A stretch of 64,000 nucleotides of DNA from JBBDNV01 sp040877415 (GTDB lineage: Bacteria > Planctomycetota > Planctomycetia > Pirellulales > PALSA-1355): assembly GCA_040877415.1 (NCBI GenBank), contig JBBDNV010000087.1, positions 1-64,000 on the forward strand, written 5' to 3'. Below the pieces are notes generated by a model. The model had not been told where the DNA came from. It did not search any database and saw only the letters and a list, made by a program, of their open reading frames with translations. Shown here one piece after another: positions 45,120 to 55,019 of the stretch (position 1 is its first letter; every line of letters begins with the position of its first letter). A program made the position numbers and the translations under genes.

Positions 45120-45797
45120 ATGTCCGCTGAGCTCGACCACTTTTTCATCTGCACGTCGCGCGGCGCTCCCGAAGTCGAGCAACTCGCGCGGTTCGGCCTG
45201 GCAGAAGGCGCGCCAAATCGACACCCCGGGCAGGGGACGGCCAATCGGCGCTTTTTCTTCGAGAACGCCTTCTTGGAACTGTTGTGGGTCGAGGATCCAA
45301 CTGAGACGCAGAGTGCGCTAGTGCGCCGTACGGGCCTGTGGGAGCGCTGGTCCAACCGCTGCGATGGCGCTTCGCCCTTTGGCGTTTGCCTGCGGTCTGC
45401 CGGCACGGAACCGTCGGGGGCGCCATTTGCGACGTGGGAATATCGGCCGCCGTATTTGCCGGCGCCGTTGGTAATCCACATGTCCGCCAGCTCACAAATC
45501 AGCCAATCGCCGCTTTTGTTTTACATCGCCTTCGGCCGCCGTCCCGATGCGGACGATCCGTCGCGCAGGCAGCCACTTAAGCATCCGGCCGGCCTGCGAG
45601 CGATCACTCGACTTGAGATTGCCGTGCCGATGGGGAGCCAGTCTCATCCGCCCGAGCAAGAAGCGCTCGAGCAGCAGTGTTCGGATGTGCGGGTGGTTGG
45701 CGGCAGCGGGCATCTCGTCGAAGTCAGCTTCGACGGCCGGAAGCTCGGCCAAACTGCCGATTTCCGTCCGGCCCTTCCGCTCGTGTTCCATTGGTGA
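45120..45797 (+). CDS. Glyoxalase-like (VOC superfamily) protein
   Basis: 225 residues. LDHFFICTSRGAPEVEQLARFGLAEG, ANRRFFFENAFLELLWVED is the first VOC module (Glyoxalase_3 type) with likely metal His and Glu; a second, weaker module (GLRAITRLEIAVP, DVRVVGGSGHLVEVSFDG) follows. No specific substrate can be named. The ATG lies 45 bases after the DUF1559 gene. Confidence 0.82.
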   Translation: MSAELDHFFICTSRGAPEVEQLARFGLAEGAPNRHPGQGTANRRFFFENAFLELLWVEDPTETQSALVRRTGLWERWSNRCDGASPFGVCLRSAGTEPSGAPFATWEYRPPYLPAPLVIHMSASSQISQSPLLFYIAFGRRPDADDPSRRQPLKHPAGLRAITRLEIAVPMGSQSHPPEQEALEQQCSDVRVVGGSGHLVEVSFDGRKLGQTADFRPALPLVFHW

Positions 45798-45941
45798 AGG
45801 GCAGGGCGGGCGATTCCATGCAAGCCCGGCCACCGGACGCTAAATAGGTCCTCCGCGAGACCGTCGCGATACGGGCGCGACAGTTCGCGGCATTCGCGAA
45901 GCAAATGCCGCCAGCACTGGTATGGATCCGGCGAGGTTTGT

Positions 45942-47027
45942 TCAAAACAGCCGAAGTTGTCCGCTGGTGGGTCGGGGCGGAGCGAACTTCGAGTGGTCCA
46001 ACGGCGCCAGCGGACGGTCGAGGCCGTGCTTTTTGCGGAAGATCTGAAAGGTTTTCTCGATCCCTTCGGCGTAGTGGCCCTGGCCGCGCATGCGGCGACC
46101 CCACTGGCTGTCGTTCATCCGGCCGCCGCGGGTTTGGCGAATGAGAGCCAGCACGCGCGGGGCTTTGTCGGGATAATTGCGCGTGATCCACTCTTCGAAA
46201 ATCGGACGCACGGCATAGGGGAGCCGCAGCAGGATGTAGCTGGCGCTCGCGGCGCCCGCTTCCTTCGCCGCCGCGAGAATGGCGGGAATCTCCTGGTCGT
46301 TTAAGCCGGGGATGATCGGAGACGTCATCACGCCGGTTGGCACGCCCGCGGTCGCCAGTTCGCGGATCGTCCGCAGACGCGCTTCGGGCGTTGCGGTGCG
46401 CGGTTCCATGGTGCGGGCCAGGTTGGAATCGAGCGTGGTGATGCTCACATGAACGTGCACGAGGTTTTCGGCCGCCAGGCGAGCGAGCAGATCGACGTCG
46501 CGCGTCACCAGGGCGTTTTTGGTGACGATGCCCAGCGGCTGCCGGGCTTCGAGCATCACTTCCAAACAGCCGCGCGTGAGGCGCAGCTTTCGTTCGGCCG
46601 GCTGATAACAGTCGGTCACGCCGGAAATGATGATTAGCTCGCCGTGCCAATTCTCGTCGGCCAGCTCGGCCCGCAACATTTCGGCCGCGTCGTGCTTGAC
46701 CATGATTCTCGATTCGAAATCGAGCCCGGCATTCATGCCCAACAGCTCGTGGCTCGGCCGAGCGTAGCAATAGACGCAGCCATGTTCACAGCCTCGATAA
46801 GGATTGATGCTATAGCGGAAAGGCACGTCGGGGCTGTCGTTGGTGCTGATGAACGTGCGGCTGCGGTCGGGCAGAAAGACGGTCGGCACCCGCCGCACGT
46901 CGGGCAGATCTTCGGCATTGTCGAGCTGCTCCAGGTCGTCTTCCAGGCGCACCCGCTCAAAGCGATTGGGCGGGCTGATGCCCGACGCGCGGCCGACAAT
47001 TCTGGGTTGCGAAGACTGGGGATGCAT
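45942..47027 (-). CDS. Radical SAM protein, PA0069 / SPL-like family
   Basis: 361 residues of the PA0069 family (COG1533), related to spore photoproduct lyase. NPYRGCEHGCVYCYARP holds the C-x3-C-x2-C cluster motif with Tyr. IISGVTDCYQPAE, VTKNALVTRDVDLL and SITTLD...MEPRT follow. The reaction is not known. ATG 47027 is chosen; a start at 47087 adds twenty unmatched residues. Confidence 0.9.
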   Translation of the reverse strand: MHPQSSQPRIVGRASGISPPNRFERVRLEDDLEQLDNAEDLPDVRRVPTVFLPDRSRTFISTNDSPDVPFRYSINPYRGCEHGCVYCYARPSHELLGMNAGLDFESRIMVKHDAAEMLRAELADENWHGELIIISGVTDCYQPAERKLRLTRGCLEVMLEARQPLGIVTKNALVTRDVDLLARLAAENLVHVHVSITTLDSNLARTMEPRTATPEARLRTIRELATAGVPTGVMTSPIIPGLNDQEIPAILAAAKEAGAASASYILLRLPYAVRPIFEEWITRNYPDKAPRVLALIRQTRGGRMNDSQWGRRMRGQGHYAEGIEKTFQIFRKKHGLDRPLAPLDHSKFAPPRPTSGQLRLF

Positions 47028-47135
47028 GACGCGACGCCTGCTGCCACGGATACTGTACAATTGTACAATATCGGGCAAGGGTTGCAAAGAGGGCGCACCC
47101 CCACGCCCTCTCGGCCGTTTCGTGGGAGCCGACGC

Positions 47136-47165
47136 GTGCCGCGGGTGGCTCGTCCGCCCGTGCTG
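47136..47165. repeat. Inverse copy of the CACGGGTGG palindromic repeat
   Basis: GTGCCGCGGGTGGCTCGTCC followed by GCCCGTGCTG is the reverse complement form of the 34-bp tandem unit at 48542-48640. The two flank the cation exchanger gene. Confidence 0.65.
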
Positions 47166-47287
47166 CCCCGCACGCTGCTGGATAGGCCAGTGGCGCCCGG
47201 CTGTTCATGCCCAATTCGCGCGGCGTTCCCCTGGCTGGCACGTCGGGTTAGTATGACCGCTTTCCAACGCCCGGGAGTAACCCGCCC

Positions 47288-48478
47288 ATGCCGCCGCAAC
47301 AAGGGCGCTCGTGGTTCCAACAGACCTGGCACAGGCTGGGCGCGCATCCGCTCGATGGGCTGCTGGTGGCGTTTCCCGTGGCGCTGGCGGCGCGGTATTT
47401 CGGGGCCGGCGACGTGTGGGTGTTCGTCGCTTCCGGGGTGGCGATTATTCCGCTGGCCGGGCTGATGGGCCGCGCCACCGAAAGCCTGGCGGCCACGCTG
47501 GGCGCCGGCGTCGGTGGGCTGCTCAACGCCACCTTCGGCAACGCCGCGGAATTGATCATCGCCTTGGTCGCGCTGTGGGAAGGCCCCCAGATGTATCCGC
47601 TCGTGAAAGCGTCGATCACAGGATCGATTATCGGAAACGTGCTGTTGGTGTTGGGCCTGGCCGTGGCGCTGGGAGGCATGCGGCACAAATATCAGCGGTT
47701 CAATCGCACGGCGGCCAGCATGGGCGCGACGCTTTTGACCCTGGCCACCGTGGGTCTGATCATGCCGACCTTGTACTATTACGTTTTCGCCGCCGGCCGC
47801 CCGCTCGAACCGGCGCAGTTGACGACCGTCGAGTTTCTCAGCGAAGAAATCGCCGCCATCCTGGCAGGCGTGTACGTGTTGAGCCTGGTGTTCATGTTCG
47901 TCACGCACCGCAGTCTGTTCGACGCTTCCGAGCAACGCGCCAAGAGCGCCCAAGCCCAGCGCGAGGAGGAACCGCATTGGAACCGGCCCGCGGCGCTGTC
48001 GGTGCTGCTTGCGGCCACGGTCTGCGTGGCAGTCGTGGCCGAATTGCTGGTCGGATCGGTCGAGGCGGCCGCGCACGAATTGGGCATGAGCCGGGTCTTC
48101 GTAGGCATCATCGTGGTGGCCATCGTGGGCAACGCGGCCGAACATTCGACCGCGGTGTTGGCGGCCATGAAAAACAAGATGGATTTGGCGGTCAACATCG
48201 CCGTGGGCAGCGGCATCCAGATTGCCCTGTTCGTGGCGCCCTTGCTGGTTTTCGCGAGCATTGCCATGGGGCACGAGCGGCCGATGGATCTGCATTTTAC
48301 GCCGCTGGAGATCGTGGCCGTCGTGATCGCGATCCTCGTACTGGCGCTGGTGGCGCAGGACGGTGAAAGCCATTGGCTGGAGGGGATTATGCTGTTGGCG
48401 GTGTACGCGATATTGGCGCTTGCCTTTTATCACCTGGGCGAAATTTCACCCCCCGAAATGACGGTCCCCGGAAGCTAG
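47288..48478 (+). CDS. Calcium/proton exchanger (CaCA, CAX family)
   Basis: A 396-residue inner-membrane antiporter with eleven or so hydrophobic segments. The two alpha repeats are [21 protein letters not shown] and [20 protein letters not shown], each with the essential GNAAE. An acidic/charged loop ([14 protein letters not shown]) divides the halves. It exports Ca2+ in exchange for protons. Monocistronic, bracketed by repeats. Confidence 0.94.
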   Translation: MPPQQGRSWFQQTWHRLGAHPLDGLLVAFPVALAARYFGAGDVWVFVASGVAIIPLAGLMGRATESLAATLGAGVGGLLNATFGNAAELIIALVALWEGPQMYPLVKASITGSIIGNVLLVLGLAVALGGMRHKYQRFNRTAASMGATLLTLATVGLIMPTLYYYVFAAGRPLEPAQLTTVEFLSEEIAAILAGVYVLSLVFMFVTHRSLFDASEQRAKSAQAQREEEPHWNRPAALSVLLAATVCVAVVAELLVGSVEAAAHELGMSRVFVGIIVVAIVGNAAEHSTAVLAAMKNKMDLAVNIAVGSGIQIALFVAPLLVFASIAMGHERPMDLHFTPLEIVAVVIAILVLALVAQDGESHWLEGIMLLAVYAILALAFYHLGEISPPEMTVPGS

Positions 48479-48541
48479 AGAGTCCGTTTCGGACTTAGGC
48501 ATCACGCGGCGTGCCGCCGCCGGTTGGTGCGACAGCGCGGG

Positions 48542-48640
48542 CAGCACGGGTGGGCGAGCCACCCGTGGCACCCGACAGCACGGGTGGGTGAGACGCCAGT
48601 GGCACCCGACAGCACGGGTGGGCGAGCCACCCGTGGCACG
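48542..48640. repeat. Three tandem 34-bp units, CAGCACGGGTGGGCGAGCCA core
   Basis: Units start at 48542, 48576 and 48610 (period exactly 34). Units 1 and 3 are nearly identical and each is itself a palindrome (CACGGGTGG/CCACCCGTG); unit 2 has lost symmetry. There are no spacers, so this is not a CRISPR array. The rest of 48479-48867 holds no gene. Confidence 0.8.
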
Positions 48641-48867
48641 CTCTTGGCGGCCGTCTGTTCGGTACAAGCCGTGCATTAGGCGAACGGCTGGGCCCGCAAT
48701 TCCGTTGCGACGATTCAGTCCGCGCGGGCCAGCCGGACAGTTCAAGCCCGATGCTAGCGTGTCCGAAGATGATCATGATCGGACGCGCCGATTGGTGGGG
48801 TTCATCCGGCGGCCTGCCCCCGGCCGCGGCATACGCAACCCTGCCCGCTATCCGGAAGCTTTTTCTC

Positions 48868-49671
48868 ATGGCCGCCAAACAAGCGCCGCAACCGGCATCG
48901 ACAACTTCTTCCGGCCGCGGCGTATGGCCGCACTCGGTGAGCCACTACTGGCGGCAGTCGCGGCGGCCGCTGGCCAGCCTGGCCTTCGTGGTGCCGCTGT
49001 TGGTGCTGTACGAAGGGGGCGTGCTGCTGCTGGGCCCGCAGGCGGTGCGCAACGGAGCCGACGTCTGGTTACGCCAGTTTTTGGACGGGGTCGGCTTTTC
49101 GCAGTATTTTCTGCTGCCGGTGTTGACCGTCTGCGTGCTTTTGGCCTGGCATCATCTGGCCCACGATCGCTGGCAGCTTTCGGCCGGCGTGCTGTACGTC
49201 ATGTTCGCCGAGTGCGCGATGCTGGCTCTGGTGCTGTTGGTCGTGGCTCGCGTGGAAGGTCTGATCAGCCACGGCGCGCTCTGGGGCGTCGACGACGTCG
49301 ACCGGGCCCGGGCGGCGATGCCGTGGGTGGTCGCCGGGCGCGGAGCGTTTTTGGGACGCGTGCTGGGATTCGTCGGGGCGGGGATCTACGAGGAAATGCT
49401 GTTTCGACTGTTGTTGTTGCCGCCGGTGGCTGTGGTTGCCCGGCACTTGGGCGCGCGGGCGGCCCTGCGCGTGGCGGGAGCGGTGATCCTCACCAGCCTC
49501 ATGTTTTCCGCAGCCCATTACCTGGGTCCGCACGGGGAGGCTTTCGAGGCCTACACGTTTTTCTTCCGCTTTACGGCAGGAGCGTTTTTCGCGATTCTGT
49601 TCGTGTATCGGGGCTTCGGAATCGCCGCCGGAACGCACGCCCTGTACGACATTTTCGTCAGTCTCGGTTAA
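48868..49671 (+). CDS. CPBP family intramembrane metalloprotease
   Basis: 267 residues with about seven hydrophobic segments. The Abi/CPBP motifs are IYEEMLFRLLLLP (EExxxR) and SLMFSAAHYLGP (FxxxH). The family cuts membrane substrates such as prenylated proteins or anti-sigma factors. ATG 48868 starts just before the soluble N-terminus; a reading from 48751 has no support. Monocistronic. Confidence 0.88.
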   Translation: MAAKQAPQPASTTSSGRGVWPHSVSHYWRQSRRPLASLAFVVPLLVLYEGGVLLLGPQAVRNGADVWLRQFLDGVGFSQYFLLPVLTVCVLLAWHHLAHDRWQLSAGVLYVMFAECAMLALVLLVVARVEGLISHGALWGVDDVDRARAAMPWVVAGRGAFLGRVLGFVGAGIYEEMLFRLLLLPPVAVVARHLGARAALRVAGAVILTSLMFSAAHYLGPHGEAFEAYTFFFRFTAGAFFAILFVYRGFGIAAGTHALYDIFVSLG

Positions 49672-49887
49672 CGCCGCCCCCGGGCCCCAATGCCCAAGCG
49701 GCGCGCCGGTGCTAGCAGGAAACGAGCGGCGACTTGAACAGCGATTCGACAAATGTCAAGACCCTAAATTTAAAGACGCGCGCGGCGCAAAAAAGTCTCT
49801 TTGTCGACCCCCTTGGCGAGTTTATAATGCGCTCGTTCGGGCATCGCGTTTCCCGCGTCACCCGGCATGCCGAAGGAGTCTTGCGCT

Positions 49888-50427
49888 GTGCTTTCTGTAA
49901 GACCGAAAGTCGCTGAACTGGTTTTTCAGCTCTACGGCCGGGCGCTGCACCCGGAGTTGTTCAAGATTCACAGCACGCGCACGATCGAGCGCAACGGCTA
50001 CGAGGCCACGGTCCACATCACCAGCGCCGGCCACTGCGTCACGTGGCGGTACCAGGGGCTGACTCTGACCGAAGTGGCCACCAGCGCCCATCACCCGCTC
50101 CCGCAGAAGCGACGGCTCATCTCGTGCCGTCTCAAGGGGGAGGGGAGCGACCAGGTGGAATGCCGCGGCGGCGCCAGCTACCGAGTCAACTTCCAGCTCG
50201 AGCCGGTGGAGCCGGAAGTCTTCTGGACCTTTCAGCAGGAATTGGCCTGCGACGGCGGGCACCAGGGCATGCTGTACCGGTTCGATTCGAGCGGACGCAT
50301 GGCGCTGGGCGCCTTGAGCTACATCAATCTCGAGGCCCGCAATCGCAGCCTGCTGGTGCAGGCGTTTCACACGTTCCCCGACGATTACGCGATCGTCAGG
50401 ACGCAGTCGCGCTTCGAGCTGCCCTAA
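49888..50427 (+). CDS. DUF2617 family protein
   Basis: A 179-residue beta-rich protein: VAELVFQLYGRALHPELFKI, HTRTI-like strand pairs, GAGHCVTWR-type block (here SAGHCVTWRYQG), and FDSSGRMALGALSYINLEA then FHTFPDDYAIVRTQSRFEL. No catalytic motif is known. GTG 49888 is preferred because AAGGAG lies nine bases upstream; an in-frame ATG at 49867 would place that site inside the gene. Confidence 0.75.
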   Translation: MLSVRPKVAELVFQLYGRALHPELFKIHSTRTIERNGYEATVHITSAGHCVTWRYQGLTLTEVATSAHHPLPQKRRLISCRLKGEGSDQVECRGGASYRVNFQLEPVEPEVFWTFQQELACDGGHQGMLYRFDSSGRMALGALSYINLEARNRSLLVQAFHTFPDDYAIVRTQSRFELP

Positions 50428-50458
50428 GGCGCCCCCTCTCCCGCGAAGGGGAGAAGGA

Positions 50459-51304
50459 CTAACTGCCGCGCTCGACGCGGGTCAGGAATAGCTCGATCGC
50501 TTCGTTGAAGCCGTCGGGGTTTTCCAGCGGGGTCATGTGGCCCGAGCCCGGAATGATCACGAACTCGGCGGCGGCAATGGCTTTGGCAATCGAGCGCATC
50601 TCGTCCACCGTGGAAATTGAATCGTGCTCGCCGACGATGACCAGGGCGGGCAAGGAGATGTTGGCCAGCTCGTCGCGAAAGTCGCGGCGCGTCGCCATGC
50701 CGCCGAGGGCCGCTGCCACGCCCTCGGGATGAGCGGCCAGAATCTTCTGTCGCTCGAGGGCGTATAGGTTGGGGTGGTTTTTGAGCGTCGCCGGCGCGAA
50801 CAACTTGGGCAGCATGGCGTCGGCCAAAGGTTCGTTGCCCTCGCGCAAGACGCGCTCGACCGTCTCGAGCCGCCCGGCGGCGGCTTCGGGCGTGTCGGCG
50901 GCGGCGCGCGTGTCGCAGAGCACCAATCCCCGCAGCCGCGCCGCATATTTTCGCCAGAACTCGAGTGCGACGTAGCCCCCCATCGACAGCCCGCACAGGA
51001 CGATCGGCTCGTCGATCCCTAGCGTGTCGGCCAGTGCGGCCAGGTCGTCGGCCATCTGCTCCATCGTGACGGTGCCGCTTGTGACCTGGCTGCCGCCAAA
51101 GCCGCGCAGGTCGGGCGCGATGATCTGCCAGCGCTGGGAAAGATGCGCGATTTGCGCGTCCCACATCGAATGATCGAGCGGAAAGCCGTGCACCAACAGC
51201 ACGGGCATGCCCCGGCCGCGGCTTAGCACCTGCAATTCGAATTGTCCGGCGCGCGCCCGGCGCATCAAGCCGGGCTCGCGATCGTGATCGTTCGATGGAT
51301 GCAT
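50459..51304 (-). CDS. Alpha/beta hydrolase
   Basis: 281 residues with a complete catalytic triad: nucleophile elbow GLSMGGYVA, Asp in GEHDSIS and His in GSGHMTPLENP. The oxyanion HGFPLDHSMW is typical of the 3-oxoadipate enol-lactonase / haloperoxidase-like group. Substrate unknown. ATG 51304 or 51265 are both possible. Convergent with the DUF2617 gene. Confidence 0.88.
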   Translation of the reverse strand: MHPSNDHDREPGLMRRARAGQFELQVLSRGRGMPVLLVHGFPLDHSMWDAQIAHLSQRWQIIAPDLRGFGGSQVTSGTVTMEQMADDLAALADTLGIDEPIVLCGLSMGGYVALEFWRKYAARLRGLVLCDTRAAADTPEAAAGRLETVERVLREGNEPLADAMLPKLFAPATLKNHPNLYALERQKILAAHPEGVAAALGGMATRRDFRDELANISLPALVIVGEHDSISTVDEMRSIAKAIAAAEFVIIPGSGHMTPLENPDGFNEAIELFLTRVERGS

Positions 51305-51547
51305 TGAAGGCGATGCTATCGTTTGATCTTCGCTCCATCGGATAACCGGGGCGGAAACCGAACCGGCCAGGCAGTCCTGACGGCATTTCTGATTGTAAGA
51401 ATTCGCCCCCCGCGCGGCGACTTATGGCGGTTTTGAAGTTCCGCGGTCGGGGGCGTGGATTTTTCGCGTCGGCCGGTCGATACAGGTGGAGTTACCTCTT
51501 GGGGGCTGCCGGCGCCGGTTGGCCTTCGATCCGCGCCCGTTGTGATT

Positions 51548-51832
51548 ATGTCAATCCTGTCATTCCGCAAACCACTCGATTCCGCGACCATCGTCCGGGC
51601 CGCCGAGCTGCGGCTGCGCGAGAGCCCGTATTTCTTCCTCAAGGGCGTGAGCTGCCGAGTCGACCACGGCGTGCTGACGCTCGGGGGACGCGTGCCGTTT
51701 AAGCCGTTGAAAAAGTTTGCCGAATCGATCGTGTCGCGCGTCGAGGGGGTGCAGGAAGTCGTTAACCGGATCGAAGTCTACGACTCTGCCGCGCCCGTGA
51801 CTAGCGCGCAAGCGGCGCGTAACGGCGGATAA
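51548..51832 (+). CDS. BON-domain-like small protein
   Basis: 94 residues. RLRESPYFFLKGVSCRVDHGVLTLGGRVP and GVQEVVNRIEV form one BON-type alpha/beta domain, known to bind lipids or contact membranes. No signal peptide is seen. ATG 51548 has no clear ribosome-binding site. The last 32 bases overlap the convergent gene. Confidence 0.8.
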   Translation: MSILSFRKPLDSATIVRAAELRLRESPYFFLKGVSCRVDHGVLTLGGRVPFKPLKKFAESIVSRVEGVQEVVNRIEVYDSAAPVTSAQAARNGG

Positions 51833-53405
51833 TCGCCTTGGCCGCCCGCAGGCCATCCAGCGCCGCGCTGACGATTCCACCGGCATAACCGGCGCCTTCG
51901 CCGACCGGATAGAGCCCGAGCGTGCCCGTGCTTTCCAGCGTGCGCTCGCCGCGTGGGAAGCGAAGGGGCGAGCTGCCGCGTGCTTCGGGCCCGACGAGCG
52001 TCGCATCGCGCAAAAACTGGCCGCGCCAGCGACGATCAAACAGCGGCAAGACGTGATCGAGCGCCTCGATCACGAGCGGCGGCGCGAGCTCGGTCAAATC
52101 GGCCGCAATCACGTCCCGCGCGTAGCTGGAATCCACCTTGCCGACGGAGAGCCGCCGGTTGAGAAAATCGCCGGCACGCGAGATCGGGCACAGGTACTCG
52201 CCGCGGCCCACGTCGAACGCGCGCCGTTCGTAGGTGCGCTGCAGCATCATTCCGGCCAGGGCATGGGCCGAGCCAAAATGCGCCGGCTCGAGCGTGATCA
52301 TCAGGCCGCTCGTGGCAAACCGCGAGTCGCGCTTCGAGAGGCTCATGCCGTTGGTGCAAAAATGCCCCGGCTCGCTGACGCTGGGCATGACGTATCCGCC
52401 CGCGCACATGCAGAACGAAAAGACGTTGTGCCGCCCGCGGGCCACGAGCGCGTAGTCGGCCGCGCCGAGTTTTTCCTCCAGCCGTGCTTCGCCGTATTGC
52501 GCGCGGTTGACCTGCTCCTGCGGTTGCTCGATCCGCAGCCCGAATTGAAACGGTTTTTGCACGATCGGCACGCCGCGGCGAAACAGCATTTCATAGGTAT
52601 CGCGGGCACTGTGTCCGATGGCCAGCACCACGACCGACGATTTCAGATAACCGGACGAAGTGACCAGTCCGCGCACTGCGCCGTCGGCCACATCCAGATC
52701 TTCGAGCCGGCAGGAAAAGCGGAATTCGCCCCCCATCGCCGTAATCCGCTCGCGCAGCGCCTTGACCACGGCCGGCAAGCGGTTGCTGCCCAAGTGGGGC
52801 CGGTGATCATAAAGGATCGAAGGGGTGCCCTTGCACTCGGCGAAGATCTCCAGCACGCGGCGCACGTCGGGCCCCGTCGAGCGACAGGTCAGCTTGCCGT
52901 CGCTGAACGTGCCGGCGCCCCCTTCGCCGAACAGATAATTGCTTTCCGGGTCGTGCGGGCCGCCGGCATCGAAAGCCCGCATGTCGGCAATCCGCTCGCG
53001 CACTTTGCGGCCGCGTTCCAGGACCAGCGGCCGATAGCCCTGCTCGGCCAGAAACCAGGCCGCGAACACGCCCGCCGGACCGGACCCGACGATGACCGGC
53101 CGCTCGGCAAGCGGCTCGTCGCCGACGGCCGGCATCTCGAAGGGCGGCTCGCGATACAACTCGGCCGAAACGCCGTTGCGGCGCCGCGCGCGGGCGACGA
53201 TCTGCGATTCGCGCTCGGGAAGCTCGACTTCCAGCGAATAGACATACGAAACTTGCGACTTGTCGCGCACGTCGAGACTTTTGCGCAAGATGCGCCACCG
53301 CGCGATGTCGCCGGTGCGCACCTCAAGCGCGTGTGCCGCGCGCGAAACGAGGGCCGCTTCCGGCTCGTCAATGCCGGTGCGGATGTTGGAAAGTCGAATC
53401 GACAT
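51801..53405 (-). CDS. FAD-dependent oxidoreductase (COG2509-type)
   Basis: 534 residues. An N-terminal RNA-binding-like or S4-like cap (about 1-95, ALEVRTGDIARWRILRKSLD) precedes a Rossmann FAD site PVIVGSGPAGVFAAWFLAEQG, with YLFGEGGAGTFSDGKL and a C-terminal YPVGEGAGYAGGIVSAALDG that closes on FAD. The family is widespread but of unknown reaction. Convergent overlap of 32 bases with the BON gene. Confidence 0.9.
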   Translation of the reverse strand: MSIRLSNIRTGIDEPEAALVSRAAHALEVRTGDIARWRILRKSLDVRDKSQVSYVYSLEVELPERESQIVARARRRNGVSAELYREPPFEMPAVGDEPLAERPVIVGSGPAGVFAAWFLAEQGYRPLVLERGRKVRERIADMRAFDAGGPHDPESNYLFGEGGAGTFSDGKLTCRSTGPDVRRVLEIFAECKGTPSILYDHRPHLGSNRLPAVVKALRERITAMGGEFRFSCRLEDLDVADGAVRGLVTSSGYLKSSVVVLAIGHSARDTYEMLFRRGVPIVQKPFQFGLRIEQPQEQVNRAQYGEARLEEKLGAADYALVARGRHNVFSFCMCAGGYVMPSVSEPGHFCTNGMSLSKRDSRFATSGLMITLEPAHFGSAHALAGMMLQRTYERRAFDVGRGEYLCPISRAGDFLNRRLSVGKVDSSYARDVIAADLTELAPPLVIEALDHVLPLFDRRWRGQFLRDATLVGPEARGSSPLRFPRGERTLESTGTLGLYPVGEGAGYAGGIVSAALDGLRAAKAIIRRYAPLAR

Positions 53406-53416
53406 GCCCCGATTCT

Positions 53417-53704
53417 ATGCCCCGCCCGGCGGTTGACCAAGGCGGCGGCATTTCAGGCGGGCGACGGCTGAAAGACGAGAAGACGCCACCCGAATCCATC
53501 TTGGTCGAAGTGCCCGTTGCCGAGGTGCCGCCGGCAACGTGGGGGCTGCACATCAACACGCATCTGAGCCCCGAGCAATCGCAGGCACTTCGTCGCGTGA
53601 CCGCAGCGCCCGATCAGCGATTGGCCCGGCTGCCAAACGGACGACGAGTGGTCAATCCATGCGATGCGCTGAAGTACGTGCTCGAGCAGATCTGCGCGGA
53701 ATAG
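53417..53704 (+). CDS. Small conserved hypothetical protein
   Basis: 95 residues. The C-terminal part (LSPEQSQALRRVTAAPDQRL and RVVNPCDALKYVLEQI) looks like a small helical DNA- or protein-binding module; I have seen similar short proteins in planctomycetes but cannot name the family. It is divergent from the FAD gene, with 11 bases between starts. Confidence 0.6.
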   Translation: MPRPAVDQGGGISGGRRLKDEKTPPESILVEVPVAEVPPATWGLHINTHLSPEQSQALRRVTAAPDQRLARLPNGRRVVNPCDALKYVLEQICAE

Positions 53705-54023
53705 AGCCCATCAGTGCCAAATATCGGTCCTTTCCTGGATCGATTCAGAAAACCTGTGGCGAACGAGACGATGGGGAGGCCAAATATGGGAGCTACGGAC
53801 CACAACTGCGGTAGGTCGATGTGACCGACGCGTGGTATGGCTCTTCACCCAGCTAACTTGGTCTCATCTTCTGTGCGGTGCGTGTGGCTGCCAGTAGGAT
53901 GTTGCACGTACTCTTGGCCTACCCTGATCACCCCTGGGTCGGGGTGAAGTCGTGATTACCGTCTGCTCTGACGGCGACACGCCCTGGTCTCGTAAACTAC
54001 TGGACGGTCCTGTCGGCTTTGCC
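53705..54023. other. Intergenic region, no gene seen
   Basis: No convincing frame, tRNA or strong hairpin was found. Base composition is lower in GC than the flanks and codon-like periodicity is absent. Confidence 0.4.
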
Positions 54024-54431
54024 TCAGAGACCACCTCTCTTCGCGGCGCCTTCCTGGCGCATCTCTTTCAACGAGCGCAGAACCCGTGACTGGGTCGTCA
54101 CCTTCTGGCCACTAACGACGGATGAGGTCTCACTTACCTTCATCTCCGTGCCCAGCGAATTCCGATTATGGGATTTCTTGGCCTCTTTCTGCACCATCCG
54201 TAGGCTCACGTGTTCGGTCGTTGAGTCCTCCGACTCTTTCTCTCTCTCCGAAAGCCGGAGGAGCGGTTTCTGCTTTGTGGCTTGCTGCGCCATTACATTC
54301 TGGCCAGTGGCGACATGTTGTATTGACGGCTGATTACCCTTCCGGTTCATATCACGTGCGAAGATGCTCGCCGATTGGAAGACCACCGAGGTGAAAATCG
54401 CCGTCATCAAAAATATTGGGAAACTTTTCAT
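54024..54431 (-). CDS. Secreted hypothetical protein
   Basis: 135 residues. ATG 54431 has AAAGGA upstream and opens a signal peptide (FPIFLMTAIFTSVVFQSASIFA). The mature part is hydrophilic, rich in Ser, Thr, Lys and Gln, with no recognisable domain and probable disorder. Composition is less GC-biased than the neighbours, which may point to recent acquisition. Confidence 0.55.
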   Translation of the reverse strand: MKSFPIFLMTAIFTSVVFQSASIFARDMNRKGNQPSIQHVATGQNVMAQQATKQKPLLRLSEREKESEDSTTEHVSLRMVQKEAKKSHNRNSLGTEMKVSETSSVVSGQKVTTQSRVLRSLKEMRQEGAAKRGGL

Positions 54432-55019
54432 CGCTCGTCGTCCTTTCGCCAAGAATGCATTTGTGGAGTTTCGTTTCTGGCGGATTGATGTCCGCCCCTA
54501 CCTGTACAAGCGCGAAAAAGAATCGATTGTTACAGCGGCCGGCTTCGATTTTCGCTGCCTGGGATGCGAAAAATGGCCCTAACCTCAAGCGGCAACACGA
54601 TATAGCTGCTTGGTCCAGGCTTCGCGCCGACCTGGAAAAGTTTCGATAGCCGTCCTGTCGCCCCCGAGATCTGAATTCTCGAACTCGCGTCGGTGCGACA
54701 CACCGACGCGCGTTAACGCAGGCTTACCTAAAAACGTTCGTTTGTCGACACTCCTTGCCGCAACCTCACACGGAGCAGAAAGTTGCGGGCACGGATGTTT
54801 CCAAACTCATGTCGGAAATCAAAATGCCAACCTCTCATTGCGTCGGTAGCTAGTCGGCACGGCTTCTCTGGCCTCGTTCGACGGCCCCGAGTCCCTCGTT
54901 AGCGACGCGGCAGTGATGCTCTCGGACGACAACGGCCGGTCGGGCCTGCGCCCAGAGTATTGGGCCCGTCAGAAACGGCCGAATAGAAGCCCACTTGCTC
55001 CGACTAGCCTTGGAGACCG
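54432..55019. other. Intergenic region, no gene seen
   Basis: Several short frames exist on both strands but none has family features, a ribosome-binding site and consistent codon use. It probably includes the promoter of the leftward secreted protein. Confidence 0.4.

Noticed and set aside
46733..48433. A 566-codon antisense frame over the cation exchanger and radical SAM genes.
   Set aside because: His/Gln/Arg-rich translation typical of antisense to GC-rich membrane genes.
48542..48640. Three evenly spaced repeats considered as a small CRISPR array.
   Set aside because: Units are tandem with no spacers and are internally palindromic; no cas genes in the window.
52053..53471. A 472-codon frame antisense to the FAD oxidoreductase.
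   Set aside because: The opposite strand has clear FAD motifs; this frame has none.
54610..54849. Short frames in the 54.4-55.0 kb gap.
   Set aside because: No ribosome-binding site, family pattern or codon periodicity.
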